Shown piece after piece: positions 1 through 8,467 of a stretch of 64,000 nt of DNA. Under the pieces are notes generated by a model. The model was not told the DNA's origin and ran no database searches. It saw only the letters and a program-made list of their open reading frames with translations. The stretch is from positions 1 through 64,000 of the forward strand of contig NZ_LJCO01000017.1 in assembly GCF_001399675.1 (NCBI RefSeq), in the 5' to 3' direction. This stretch comes from Paenalicyclobacillus ferrooxydans. Lineage in GTDB: Bacteria > Bacillota > Bacilli > Alicyclobacillales > Alicyclobacillaceae. Every line of letters starts with the position of its first letter. The stretch's first letter is position 1. A program made the position numbers and the translations under genes.

Positions 1-159
1 CACGAATCACACATCATCCCATCAACCATGTGGTCATGGTTGGGCAAGCATGGCGAACCGCCGTATGCGGACCCGCATGTACGGTGGTGTGGGGAGACGG
101 GGGCTTCTTACCCCCTCTTACCCGATTTCTTTGTGCGCCTTCGGACTTTTGCGCTATGT

Positions 160-183
160 AAAAGAGGGCTGAACTCAGCCCTC
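160..183 (-). terminator. Candidate intrinsic terminator after the glycine-rich gene
   Basis: GAGGGCTG (164-171) pairs with CAGCCCTC (176-183) around a 4-nt loop. Read on the minus strand the hairpin is followed by TTTT (163-160). It lies about 120 bases past the stop of the glycine-rich minus-strand gene. Confidence 0.5.
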
Positions 184-185
184 AC

Positions 186-264
186 CTCAACCATCCTGAA
201 CCTCAATCCTCCTGAAGTTCAACCACCCGAAGCTCAACCATCCCGAAGCTCAACCATCCTGAAC
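186..264. repeat. Imperfect 15-16-bp tandem repeat, about 5 units
   Basis: Five consecutive units of the type CTCAACCATCCTGAAC differ by a few substitutions and one missing base. They fill the gap between the stop of the glycine-rich gene and its candidate terminator. The period is not a multiple of three throughout, so the repeat is probably non-coding. Confidence 0.7.
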
Positions 265-300
265 CAGAGGTTTGACGTACATGGGCAGGCAAAGCCCTCA

Positions 301-858
301 TCAGAACATGAAGGGGAATCCACGGCCCATCGTGCCAAACCAGTTGAACCCTCCATGCCCGCCGGATCCACCAGTACCTGGCCCGCCAAACGCACCGTAA
401 CCGCCCGACCCTCCAGGACCACCGTATCCACCTGTGGAACCGGGTCCGCCGAAAAAGCCGAGGCCTCCAGTGCCGGGCCCGCCAAACCAAGGGCTTGCGC
501 CCGCCCCCGGTCCTCCATATCCGCCAAAACCACTGCCGCCTTGAGCGCCTCCGAAGCCGGACCGGCCTCCAAAAAGATTGCCGAGGCCGCCAAAACCGCC
601 GGTACCACCGGCACCACCGGCACCACCGGCACCACCGGCACCACCGGCACCACCGGATCGTCCGCCAGCGAAACGTTTTCCTCCCCATAGCCCTCCGAGC
701 ATCAGGAGCAGGGGCAGGAAACACTCCTCTGCATCAACATCGTTGCGTCCGCCCGTAATTGCGTGACGGATTTCGGGATTTTCAAGCAATTTCAACGCTT
801 GTTTGCGCTGTTGCGGTGTAAGTGAAACGGTACCCGGACGTTTCTTCTGTTTGTACAA
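301..858 (-). CDS. Glycine-rich protein of unknown function
   Basis: No family is recognised. The predicted 185-residue protein has a basic N-terminal part of about 35 residues (rich in K, R and Q, possibly helical), a short hydrophobic patch (FLPLLLMLGGLWGG), and then about 125 residues dominated by Gly with Phe, Tyr, Trp, Ser and Pro. The GGA triplets come from a 9-bp DNA repeat near 598-655. The TTG start at 858 is preferred because GGAGGTG sits 7 nt upstream; a longer frame begins with TTG at 903 without such a site. The composition resembles spore-coat or matrix-type glycine-rich proteins, but that is only a guess. The long opposite-strand frames here are shadows of the repeat. Confidence 0.6.
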   Translation of the reverse strand: MYKQKKRPGTVSLTPQQRKQALKLLENPEIRHAITGGRNDVDAEECFLPLLLMLGGLWGGKRFAGGRSGGAGGAGGAGGAGGAGGTGGFGGLGNLFGGRSGFGGAQGGSGFGGYGGPGAGASPWFGGPGTGGLGFFGGPGSTGGYGGPGGSGGYGAFGGPGTGGSGGHGGFNWFGTMGRGFPFMF

Positions 859-1020
859 CTGTATCCACCTCCGTTTCCCGATCCGTAACACAGTATGCGA
901 CAATGGAGAGCAATGGGTGGACGATTGGACATCGTTTCCACCAAGGAGGAGTGCCCTAAGTGAGCTCTTGGTAGGACAATCTACGAAGACAACAGATGTA
1001 TGCCAAAGGAGTGATGGATT

Positions 1021-1398
1021 GTGACAGAACCGTTTGAGCCCGCTCCAAGAAAGGTCATCGTAGTTGAGGGAAAAACGGATGAGGAGCGATTACTGCAGGT
1101 ATTGATGGAGCCTGTCACAATTGTCTGCACCAGAGGGACACTGAGTTACGAGAAGGTCGAGGAGTGGATTGTTCCGCTTCAGGATGCAGACGTCTACGTG
1201 CTTGTGGACGCTGACAAGCCGGGTATGAAACTTCGCAGTCAGCTCAAACAGGAGCTGCCGAACGCCAGACATCTCTACACGACTCGGGTGTATCGCGAGG
1301 TGGCGCGTACGCCGCTGCCGTATTTAGCGAAGATTCTTCACACCGCCCACTTTGTCATAGACGAACAACTGCTTGAAGAGAACGGCCAAGAGCCATAG
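1021..1398 (+). CDS. Small TOPRIM-domain protein (YusF-like)
   Basis: The 125-residue product begins KVIVVEGKTDEE, the conserved Glu-containing first motif of TOPRIM domains, and later has VLVDADKPG, matching the Asp-x-Asp motif that binds Mg2+. Stand-alone TOPRIM proteins of this size are known in Bacilli (the YusF and RNase M5-like type) and are assumed to act on nucleic acids; the actual substrate cannot be read here. The GTG start at 1021 follows AGGAG by 9 nt. It stands alone between two minus-strand genes. Confidence 0.75.
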   Translation: MTEPFEPAPRKVIVVEGKTDEERLLQVLMEPVTIVCTRGTLSYEKVEEWIVPLQDADVYVLVDADKPGMKLRSQLKQELPNARHLYTTRVYREVARTPLPYLAKILHTAHFVIDEQLLEENGQEP

Positions 1399-1437
1399 GT
1401 GCACAACAACGGGATGAGGTGTGGTCGCTGGCCCAGC

Positions 1438-1821
1438 TTAGACATCATCGCATGGCGGCTCAAACGTTTTTTCTTGAATCAGTTCCGCCAGCACCGAAGC
1501 GTTGTTCTCAGGTTCAAATCGTGAAGAGTAGAGCAGGGTTACGGGACCTGCAGCAGCCATGCGCTCGAGCTGATGCATGGTCTCTCTGGCTTCCTCGGAA
1601 GAGAGTAACTCTGCCCGATACCGTTCACGGAATTGCGCAAACTCATTTGTATTGGCGTGAAACCAGGTCCGTAGTTCTGTGCTCGGGGCGAGCTCTTTGG
1701 CCCACATATCAAGGCGGGCGTTGTCCTTGGATATCCCGCGGGGCCAGAGCCTGTCCACCAGGACTCGAAATCCATCTGTTTTGTCAATAGGCGTGTAGAT
1801 CCGCTTTATGGAGATTGTCAT
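1438..1821 (-). CDS. DUF488 family protein (YeaO-like)
   Basis: The 127 residues show the DUF488 hallmarks: an N-terminal strand, then FRVLVDRLWPRGISK, a middle W..ELAPS..LR.WF segment and a C-terminal VTLLYSSR. The length fits the family. The biochemical role of DUF488 proteins is not established. It is transcribed divergently from the ferritin-like/VIT1 gene at 2003, and the ~180-base gap must hold both promoters. Confidence 0.85.
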   Translation of the reverse strand: MTISIKRIYTPIDKTDGFRVLVDRLWPRGISKDNARLDMWAKELAPSTELRTWFHANTNEFAQFRERYRAELLSSEEARETMHQLERMAAAGPVTLLYSSRFEPENNASVLAELIQEKTFEPPCDDV

Positions 1822-2002
1822 GTTATGATCCTCCCAGTATCAGACTCATTTTTAGTATACTCAATCACGGAGGACGACAGCGTCCAGACATTTCGTGTCG
1901 GCTGGTTCCATTGTGGATGCAGAGGGCATGTCCAGTTGCGTAAAAAAACATGTGTGATGAGGGCTCCATGTTACAATTGGGCCGTCGTGGAGGGGAGACG
2001 GT

Positions 2003-3163
2003 ATGGAGATTGACGGTAAACAGCAAAATTATTTGAAGAAAACGCTTGTAGAGAGCTGGAGAAAGGAAATTGAAGCAGCCAAGTTGTACCAGTTGACGGC
2101 ACAGCGTGAACACGATCCAAAGCGTAAAGAGATTTTGCTCAAGCTCGCAGAGGTAGAGTTTAGACATGCGCAGACCTGGGTGGACAAGCTAAAGGAGTTG
2201 GAGTATCCAACGGAAAGCTTGGTCGAACCAGAGGTTGAATTGCCGAAAAACATGAACACAGTTCAAATGATGAAGCGGATCGACGAGGTTGAGCACAACA
2301 ACATGACATGGTACTCGTCTTTGCGCAACGTGATCGAAGACGACAATCTGATTGCAATCCTTGACCAGATCGACGCTGACGAAGCTGCCCATCAAGATAT
2401 GGAATCGTTACTGGAGCACTCCGGGGGTGCTGAGAAGCGTTTAGATAAGATGTGGAAGAGCGAAAGACATGCAAGCGGATCGAGCGACTGGGTCGGTGAT
2501 GCGATCTATGGTGTGAACGACGGCCTTGGTGCCATCTTCGGTATCATCTCTGGTGTCGCCGGTTTCACGTCCAATACGCACACGGTTCTCATCAGCGGGT
2601 TTTTCGGAGCCTTGGCGAGTACCCTGTCCATGGGCGCTGGCGCTTGGTTAGCGACAAAGTCCGAGAACGAAGTGATGCAAACCACCCAGGCTCAGGAACG
2701 GCGGGAGATTCAGAATGACCCGGAGCACGAGGTCGAAGAACTGGCCCTCTTGTATCAGTTAAAGGGCTTCTCTCCGGAAGAATCGGCCCGCATCGCTGAT
2801 CAAATCGCGACTGACGAAGACCAGTTCCTGAAAACGATGGTCCAAGAAGAATTCGGCTTCCATGAGGCAAGCCTTGGCAGCCCTTGGCGGTCAGCGATTT
2901 TTGGCGCCCTCTCAACGCTTGTCGGGGGCTTGATTCCGCTGATTCCGTTCTTCTTTATCGGTGGTATCCCTGCGCTCATCGCAGCTGCAGTCGTCAGCAT
3001 CCTGGCTCACTTCGCAGTAGGCGCGGCAAAAAGCCTCATTACAACTCGAAGCTGGTTCACGAGTGGCTTAGAGATGACAGCAGTCGGCTTTATCGTTGGT
3101 ATTGCGTCGTACGGCCTTGGCTGGGTAGGGGCAGTGTTGTTTGGTACGCATCTCGGCGGCTGA
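2003..3163 (+). CDS. Ferritin-like/VIT1 membrane protein (MbfA type)
   Basis: The 386-residue protein joins an N-terminal ferritin-like (rubrerythrin-type) four-helix domain, residues ~1-150, to a C-terminal VIT1/CCC1 membrane domain. Carboxylate/His iron-ligand helices are visible as EIEAAKLY, EVEFRHAQTW, EVEHNNMTWY and DEAAHQDME. The VIT1 half has the characteristic GDAIYGVNDGLGAIFGIISGVAG segment and roughly five hydrophobic helices, with an acidic cytosolic loop in the middle. Proteins of this architecture export Fe2+ (or Mn2+) and protect against iron-driven oxidative stress. The ATG is preceded by GGAGGGGA. A strong hairpin terminator follows at 3191. Confidence 0.85.
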   Translation: MEIDGKQQNYLKKTLVESWRKEIEAAKLYQLTAQREHDPKRKEILLKLAEVEFRHAQTWVDKLKELEYPTESLVEPEVELPKNMNTVQMMKRIDEVEHNNMTWYSSLRNVIEDDNLIAILDQIDADEAAHQDMESLLEHSGGAEKRLDKMWKSERHASGSSDWVGDAIYGVNDGLGAIFGIISGVAGFTSNTHTVLISGFFGALASTLSMGAGAWLATKSENEVMQTTQAQERREIQNDPEHEVEELALLYQLKGFSPEESARIADQIATDEDQFLKTMVQEEFGFHEASLGSPWRSAIFGALSTLVGGLIPLIPFFFIGGIPALIAAAVVSILAHFAVGAAKSLITTRSWFTSGLEMTAVGFIVGIASYGLGWVGAVLFGTHLGG

Positions 3164-3190
3164 TATTCGTCGTGAATGTTCCTCTGATAA

Positions 3191-3232
3191 AAAAGCAGGC
3201 TCGCATCCACAGATGCTGAGCCTGCCTTTTAT
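3191..3232. terminator. Bidirectional intrinsic terminator between convergent genes
   Basis: A long stem pairs AAAAGCAGGCTC (3191-3202) with GAGCCTGCCTTTT (3218-3230), with an inner GCATC/GATGC stem. It is flanked by A and T runs, so it can work in both directions: for the iron exporter (plus) and methionine aminopeptidase (minus). Confidence 0.85.
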
Positions 3233-3304
3233 TAACTTGATGTGAGCTCACAGTGTTCTATCGAACGTCAGAGGTTGCTGGCCGTGGGTGTCAGGATATC
3301 GAGC

Positions 3305-4051
3305 TTAAAGTTGGGTCAAGATATCAGGTCCATTGTCTGTGACAGCGAGGGTGTGTTCGTACTGAATGCTCAGTCCACCGTCTGCCGTGCGTACTGTCCA
3401 GCCATCGTCTTCGAGTTTGGTCCGGTAGGTGCCAGTGTTGACCATCGGCTCAATGGTGAACGTCATCCCTTTTCGGATACGTGGTCCCTTGTGCGGTGGG
3501 CCGTAGTGTAGGACCTCTGGTTTCTCGTGCATCTGTCTGCCGATGCCGTGTCCGATGTATTCACGAACAACAGACAGTCCTTCGCCTTCCACGTAGGTCT
3601 GAATCGCGTGTCCAATGTCAGAAATTTGATTGTCAATCACGGCCTGGTCGATCCCGATGAACAGCGCCTTTTTCGTTACCTCCATGAGGTGGCGCGATTC
3701 ATCGCTGATCTCGCCTACCGCGTAGCTCCATGCTGAGTCCGCATGCAGCCCTTTATGAAGTGCAACCATGTCAACTGTAATAATATCGCCGTCTTTGAGA
3801 CGGTAGTCACTCGGAAAGCCGTGACAGATGACATCGTTGACTGACGTACATGCGGCGAACGGATATCCGTTATAGCCTTTCTGGGCAGGCTCCATGCCGT
3901 ACTTCGTAATAAACTGCTCGACAAACGCATCAATTTCCATCGTTGTCATGCCAGGTTTGATAAAGTCTGCAAGCGCTGCGTGACATCCCGCCACAACTTT
4001 CCCCGCTTCGCGCATAATTTCTATTTCATGCTTGCTTTTAGTGACTATCAT
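3305..4051 (-). CDS. map: Methionine aminopeptidase type I
   Basis: Removes the N-terminal Met from nascent proteins. All five metal ligands are present in the 248-residue product: Asp94, Asp105, His168, Glu201 and Glu232, with His77 in the substrate pocket. The size equals the usual bacterial type Ia enzyme. The start at 4051 is chosen because GCGGAGG lies 7 nt upstream; an upstream in-frame ATG at 4069 lacks a ribosome site. Unlike the usual location in the ribosomal-protein/adk operon, this copy stands alone, so the genome may hold a second map gene (inference). Confidence 0.95.
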   Translation of the reverse strand: MIVTKSKHEIEIMREAGKVVAGCHAALADFIKPGMTTMEIDAFVEQFITKYGMEPAQKGYNGYPFAACTSVNDVICHGFPSDYRLKDGDIITVDMVALHKGLHADSAWSYAVGEISDESRHLMEVTKKALFIGIDQAVIDNQISDIGHAIQTYVEGEGLSVVREYIGHGIGRQMHEKPEVLHYGPPHKGPRIRKGMTFTIEPMVNTGTYRTKLEDDGWTVRTADGGLSIQYEHTLAVTDNGPDILTQL

Positions 4052-4194
4052 GTCGATACCTCCGCTCATGAAACAATCATTCCATTACTCCACTGTACCA
4101 CATCTGACGATCTATTGTACTCCAATGCCTCGTCTTGGCAGCGCAATTGTATGTGGTTGACCTGCAACAGATGCCAGATAGGTGGGTGTCTAAA

Positions 4195-4240
4195 CAGCAC
4201 AAGACCCCCGTTGGTTAACCAACCAGATTCGGGGGTCCTG
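4195..4240 (-). terminator. Intrinsic terminator after the S9 peptidase gene
   Basis: GACCCCCG (4203-4210) pairs with CGGGGGTC (4230-4237) around a loop that contains a smaller palindrome (TTGGTTAACCAA). On the minus strand a T-rich tail (TTGTGCTGTTT) follows. It is 40 bases past the stop of the peptidase gene. Confidence 0.65.
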
Positions 4241-4280
4241 TTCTATGTGAAACAAGGTTCACGACACTATTCGACGATTC

Positions 4281-6146
4281 TCATTGATTTTTGAGTGTCG
4301 AGAGATGTTGTTCTAAAAACCGTGCAATTTGTCCATAGGCCCGTATCCGGTTTGTCAACTTCACCACACCGTGCCCTTCATCTTCAAATCGAAGGTATTG
4401 AACTGGATGTTGGCGGGACTCAAGAGCACCGACAATCTGCTCTGCTTCACCAACGGGCACACGAGGGTCATTAGCTCCGTGGATAACAATCATCGGTGCC
4501 TGAATTTTGTCTACGTGGTGAATCGGGGAAATTTCATCAAAGAACGCCCCATCCTGCTCTACGGTACCATATTCACACTCACGCAGGTGCCGGCGGTAGG
4601 GACTCGTGTTTTCCATAAACGTTCTCAGGTTCGCGATGCCGACAATATCTACTCCTGCAGCCCACAGGTCCGGGTAGTGGGTCACGGCTGCGAGGACCAT
4701 GAAACCGCCGTAGCTGCCGCCCATCACTGCAATCGCGTCTTTACGGGCATTACCTTCTTGAACCAGCCAGTCGACCGAACTGGCGAGGTCATGAACAGAG
4801 TCCATGCGTTTTCTGACGTCGTCGAGGTGGACATAAGTACGGCCATAACCGCTGCTGCCGCGAACGTTGGGTACAAGCACTGCGTAGCCCTGGTTGACGA
4901 AGTACTGAACGACCGGGTTGAACCCGTTTCGGCTCTGGGATTCTGGGCCGCCATGTACATATACGACGACCGAATACGGTCCATCTGAATGCTGTGGACG
5001 GTAGTAGTACGCCGGAATGGATAATCCGTCAAAGGACGGGTAATGGATGAGCTCAGGCGCTGCGAATGCAGTCTGAGGCACCCCTGATGCTGCCGCAAAT
5101 GTTGTCCGACTGAGCGCTTTATCCGACAGGTTCAGGGTCCAGATGTCAATTCCGGCAGACGGCGTACTGAGGGTAAGGGCGAGACGCGATTTATCTCGGG
5201 CAAAACGAACCTCCGCAACGACTCCGGCGGGGAGTGCTGGCAAGCCCGCCACGGCTGACCACTCGGGTACGTCATGTGCTGCATCCTGCTCGAGTACTTC
5301 GAGTACGTAGAGCTTTGATGTACCGTCTTCGTTTTTCGAAAACGCCAGATATCGACCATCTGACGAAAGAACCAGGTTCTCTGCATCCCACTTGTCATCG
5401 GTTATCCAAGTCAGCGAGAGGTTGTCGAGTGAAATACGGGCAACTCTGGTAAACTCGCTGTCTAAATCTGACAGCACATACAGGTATGCTCCGTCTTGTG
5501 AGAATTGAGCTCTAGTGAAGGATGCTTCACTCTCATGAGGCGTCAAAAGCCGCATCTCACCCGTTTCAATATCAACCAGAAAAAGGTCGTTGTTCAGGTT
5601 GCTGTAGTGACGTGACACCAGAATAGATTTTCCGGATGGGTGGAAGCGACCCGAGCGGTTGGTATGATCACTCTGGTGTACGGGGCGATGTGTATTTGTA
5701 TCCATGTTGTAGAGGTAGACGTCAAAAGCACGGCCGTCGCGACGGTTACTCGTGTAAGAGAACGACCGTCCATCCGGCGACCAACTGCCAAAATTGTGGA
5801 TGTGAGCGGGATCGCCAGTCAGGTCTTGAACTGATACGCCGGTGCTGTCTGTCAGGTACAGCTGTGCATTCTCACTGCCTCCATTGTCTCCATTGATGAT
5901 GAGTACGTCTCCTGTTGGACACGCAGAGACAGCCATCACGCGATCGGAGAAAAAAGTTAGCTGGACAGGCCAAGGGCGCCCTTCGGATAAAGCCCACACC
6001 TGATTCATGCCTGTGATGGTGGACAGGAAGTACATCGTCTTGCCATCATGTGAAAAACTGGGACCCGAAGACGATCGAACCTCCATATAGCGTTCAATCG
6101 GGATCGGAGATGGGATTGTTGCCTGGATTGCATCTGAATGTGTCAT
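4281..6146 (-). CDS. S9 family serine peptidase (acylaminoacyl/dipeptidyl peptidase type)
   Basis: The 621-residue protein has an N-terminal seven-bladed beta-propeller region with WD/TolB-like repeats (SWSPDGRSFSYTSNRR, FSQDGAYLYVLSD, LSSDGRYLAFS) and a C-terminal alpha/beta hydrolase. The nucleophile lies in GGSYGGF, the acid in HGANDPRVP and the histidine in DEGHGV, the classical Ser-Asp-His order of prolyl-oligopeptidase relatives. No signal peptide is seen, so it is probably cytosolic and degrades short peptides. ATG at 6146 is preceded by AAGGAGG. It is the gene after kynureninase on the same strand, about 200 bases away. Confidence 0.9.
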   Translation of the reverse strand: MTHSDAIQATIPSPIPIERYMEVRSSSGPSFSHDGKTMYFLSTITGMNQVWALSEGRPWPVQLTFFSDRVMAVSACPTGDVLIINGDNGGSENAQLYLTDSTGVSVQDLTGDPAHIHNFGSWSPDGRSFSYTSNRRDGRAFDVYLYNMDTNTHRPVHQSDHTNRSGRFHPSGKSILVSRHYSNLNNDLFLVDIETGEMRLLTPHESEASFTRAQFSQDGAYLYVLSDLDSEFTRVARISLDNLSLTWITDDKWDAENLVLSSDGRYLAFSKNEDGTSKLYVLEVLEQDAAHDVPEWSAVAGLPALPAGVVAEVRFARDKSRLALTLSTPSAGIDIWTLNLSDKALSRTTFAAASGVPQTAFAAPELIHYPSFDGLSIPAYYYRPQHSDGPYSVVVYVHGGPESQSRNGFNPVVQYFVNQGYAVLVPNVRGSSGYGRTYVHLDDVRKRMDSVHDLASSVDWLVQEGNARKDAIAVMGGSYGGFMVLAAVTHYPDLWAAGVDIVGIANLRTFMENTSPYRRHLRECEYGTVEQDGAFFDEISPIHHVDKIQAPMIVIHGANDPRVPVGEAEQIVGALESRQHPVQYLRFEDEGHGVVKLTNRIRAYGQIARFLEQHLSTLKNQ

Positions 6147-6179
6147 GAAAGCGCCTCCTTGATGGTTGTGTTGAACCGC

Positions 6180-6240
6180 AGATGTTCACCCGCAGACATT
6201 GAACCGCGGATATTGAATGGCAGATACCCCAGATATTGAA
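6180..6240. repeat. Imperfect ATTGAACCGC(A/G)GAT repeats
   Basis: The gap between the peptidase and kynureninase genes holds four or five degenerate copies of a short element containing TTGAACCGC and GCAGAT. They are too diverged to define a fixed period. Confidence 0.4.
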
Positions 6241-6278
6241 CCGCAGTCGCTGAAAACATCTGCGATGGAAACCACGGC

Positions 6279-6325
6279 CCCACCGGTTTTACGGGTGGCC
6301 GGTCGGTTCCGGTAAAACCGGTGGG
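6279..6325 (-). terminator. Long stem-loop downstream of kynureninase
   Basis: CCCACCGGTTTTAC (6279-6292) is perfectly complementary to GTAAAACCGGTGGG (6312-6325), giving a 14-bp stem with a 19-nt loop about 23 bases past the kynU stop. There is no good T run, so it may be a transcript-stabilising hairpin rather than a standard intrinsic terminator. Confidence 0.5.
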
Positions 6326-6347
6326 CCAGGCCAAGTGGATGACTTTG

Positions 6348-7631
6348 TCAGCTCACCACGTCGCGCTCTTTGCTGTATGCGTGATGTCGGCCGGTTTTGA
6401 GCAGGTCCGAAATGATCATGACCGCGTCGTAGATGTCTTGATAGCTGGTGTAAAGTGGGGCAGGAGCAAAGCGCAGCGTGTACGGCGGCCGAAAGTCTGG
6501 TACGACTCCCTCCACTCGTAAAGCCTTGGCCAACTGTACAGCATCCTCGTGCTCAAAGGCGATATGTCCGCCTCGGCGACTGTCTTCGATTGGGGTTCTA
6601 ATGTTGCCGCCAAGGTCTGCGTCAATCACAAAATGCGTGAGCAGCTTACGCAGATAGCTGGTCTGCTGCAGGGACTTAGCACGGATGGCGGTAATGTCTG
6701 CCTCGTGCAGCATCTTCAGCGACGCTGCAATGGCTGCCGTCGCCAGGATGGGCGGCGTGCCGAGTTGCCATTTGCTCGCGGAACGGGCTGGTGTGAGCGG
6801 GAATGCCATGTCAAACTGACGGTCTTTGTCGGAACCAAACCATCCGGCGAGACCGGGCGCTTTATCGTGATGCCTTTCATGAACGTACAGGCCGGCGGTT
6901 GCCCCCGGACCGGAGTTCACATACTTGTAGTTGCACCAGACGGCAAAATCAACACCGATATCGTGGAGTTCGTGCGGCAGCGCGCCGATGGAATGAGCGA
7001 GATCGAAACCAATCACAATCCCTCGGGCATGTGCAGCCTCAGTCAAAAGTCGTATGTCGGCGAGTTGCCCTGACTTATACCAGACGGAAGGTAAGAGGAT
7101 GAGTGCGATGTCGTCCTGCATGGCATCAATGATTGTCTGTTCGGACATTAGACCGTTTTCATCAGGTTCGATTAGCACAAGGTCCTCGTCCGGACGCCCG
7201 TGAAGCTGAATATGGCTGTGCATGGCGTACAGGTCAGACGGGAAATTTTCGCGATCTGCAAGGATCTTGGTCCGCGTACCTGTGGGCCGATAAAATGTGG
7301 CAAGCAGGGTATGAAGGTTCACTGTGGTCGATCCGCTGACGATAACCTCACTCGGCAGAGCGCCTACCAGCGGTGCGGACAGGCCACCGAGTGTCTCTGG
7401 CAGATGGAACCAGGGCTCAGGACCCTTTGTCCAACCGTCAATGGCGTAGGTTTTCCAGGCATCGAGCGCTCGCTGCACAGAAGCTTCAGCATCTTTCGAC
7501 AAGAGCCCAAGGGAGTTTCCGTCAAAGTAAAGTGTTCCATCGGGAATGTAGAATCTTTCTCGGAAGCTGCTCAGCTTGTCTTCTATATCCAAACGGGCTG
7601 CTTCAGCACGGGTTAATGCTTGGTCCGTCAT
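6348..7631 (-). CDS. kynU: Kynureninase
   Basis: PLP enzyme that splits kynurenine to anthranilate and alanine (or 3-hydroxykynurenine to 3-hydroxyanthranilate). The 427-residue product carries the PLP-binding lysine at Lys236 in WCNYKYVNSGPG, the preceding FDLAHSIG motif with the PLP-contacting Asp, and the N-terminal FDGNSLG segment. The ATG at 7631 is preferred over a TTG at 7649 because GGGTGG lies just upstream. No kynA (dioxygenase) or kynB (formamidase) is adjacent, which is unusual for a tryptophan-degradation gene in this group. Confidence 0.92.
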   Translation of the reverse strand: MTDQALTRAEAARLDIEDKLSSFRERFYIPDGTLYFDGNSLGLLSKDAEASVQRALDAWKTYAIDGWTKGPEPWFHLPETLGGLSAPLVGALPSEVIVSGSTTVNLHTLLATFYRPTGTRTKILADRENFPSDLYAMHSHIQLHGRPDEDLVLIEPDENGLMSEQTIIDAMQDDIALILLPSVWYKSGQLADIRLLTEAAHARGIVIGFDLAHSIGALPHELHDIGVDFAVWCNYKYVNSGPGATAGLYVHERHHDKAPGLAGWFGSDKDRQFDMAFPLTPARSASKWQLGTPPILATAAIAASLKMLHEADITAIRAKSLQQTSYLRKLLTHFVIDADLGGNIRTPIEDSRRGGHIAFEHEDAVQLAKALRVEGVVPDFRPPYTLRFAPAPLYTSYQDIYDAVMIISDLLKTGRHHAYSKERDVVS

Positions 7632-7746
7632 ATCACACCACCCAAACAAATTTAATAGGTTGAATTTGGATAAGAGTTGTTGAAGAAATGACTAGAAAAT
7701 CGGATAATAGCTTTCGTAGCATCAGCATTTGAGGGGAAGCGATCCC

Positions 7747-7932
7747 ATGCCTTCAGCTATCTGCCCATACTGTAAAGAACCCGCATATTCCAGTGCAGCC
7801 TTCGACGAACCGTGGACGTGCCCGAGTTGCGGCCAGACTGTGATCCCTCCGGAGGATGAAACCGGATCGAAGCGGGGAGAACGCGAATCCTATGTAGAGC
7901 GCTACAGCCGCTTCTGGACTCGTGTAGAATAG
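7747..7932 (+). CDS. Small zinc-ribbon protein, unknown function
   Basis: The 61-residue product has two CxxC knuckles, CPYC near residue 6 and CPSC near residue 25, the spacing of a small zinc ribbon, then an acidic/basic tail (ERESYVERYSRFW). The start at ATG 7747 follows GAGGGG by 10 nt. No specific family could be named. It is transcribed divergently from kynU. Confidence 0.65.
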   Translation: MPSAICPYCKEPAYSSAAFDEPWTCPSCGQTVIPPEDETGSKRGERESYVERYSRFWTRVE

Positions 7933-7977
7933 GTTCGCCTGACCTATCTTCAGGCTGACAATCGACAGCCATGAAGG

Positions 7978-8094
7978 CAGGTCATACAGGCAACTTACAC
8001 AGGCAGGTCATACAGACAGGTCATACAGGCAACTTACACAGGCAGGTCATACAGACAGGTCATACAGACAGGTCATACAGACAGGTCATACAGA
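7978..8094. repeat. Nine perfect-length 13-bp tandem units with a 39-bp higher-order repeat
   Basis: Nine consecutive 13-mers alternate between CAGGTCATACAG(A/G) and CAACTTACACAGG. Units 1-3 (7978-8016) are identical to units 4-6 (8017-8055), showing a 39-bp duplication on top of the 13-bp one; the last three units are the same 13-mer. The period is not divisible by three, so the 73-codon open frame across it is accidental. Confidence 0.95.
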
Positions 8095-8210
8095 CACCTT
8101 TCAAGGGCAGCCTGTATATCAAAATAGAAACACTGGCTCTGCAGTACAGCACAGCTGTCTCTTGTGGGGAGCTGAAGCCGCCGGCTCGTTAAGCGGGAGC
8201 AGCTGCCTTG

Positions 8211-8402
8211 TTAAGCCGATACGGCATAGTAGTTGTCGGAAACCAGAAACACGCCGCTGATAATCAGTCCCACCACAAACAGGGCAACGAGTTTTCGGCG
8301 GTTCATCGGTCTCGCGCCGGGGCGTTTCGCGACGAACAATGTAAATAGTGCCGCAATCACAAGTGCAAAAACCCCTCTAATCGCGAGGTGCAACACCCTC
8401 AT
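8211..8402 (-). CDS. Small two-helix membrane protein, unknown
   Basis: The 63-residue product is mostly two hydrophobic helices (LAIRGVFALVIAALFTLFV and KLVALFVVGLIISGVFLVS) joined by a basic loop with RPGARPMNRRK, so both ends probably face the same side. The ATG at 8402 follows GGAG by 7 nt; a TTG at 8420 is in frame. No family was recognised. It follows the larger membrane protein gene at 8468 by 65 bases and may be cotranscribed with it. Confidence 0.6.
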   Translation of the reverse strand: MRVLHLAIRGVFALVIAALFTLFVAKRPGARPMNRRKLVALFVVGLIISGVFLVSDNYYAVSA

Positions 8403-8467
8403 CAGTCCTCTCTCCGTCAATCAAGGTTCAAAACCTATTGTGCCATACTTGTACATAATTTTCAGCT

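Noticed and set aside
28-766. Several long open frames on both strands opposite the glycine-rich gene (Pro/His/Trp/Arg-rich products)
   Set aside because: They are shadows of the repetitive glycine codons, lack ribosome sites, and have implausible compositions.
7971-8192. 73-codon plus-strand frame across the 13-bp repeat (GHTGNLHRQVIQT repeats)
   Set aside because: 13-bp arrays give periodic stop-free frames by chance; no ribosome site precedes the ATG.
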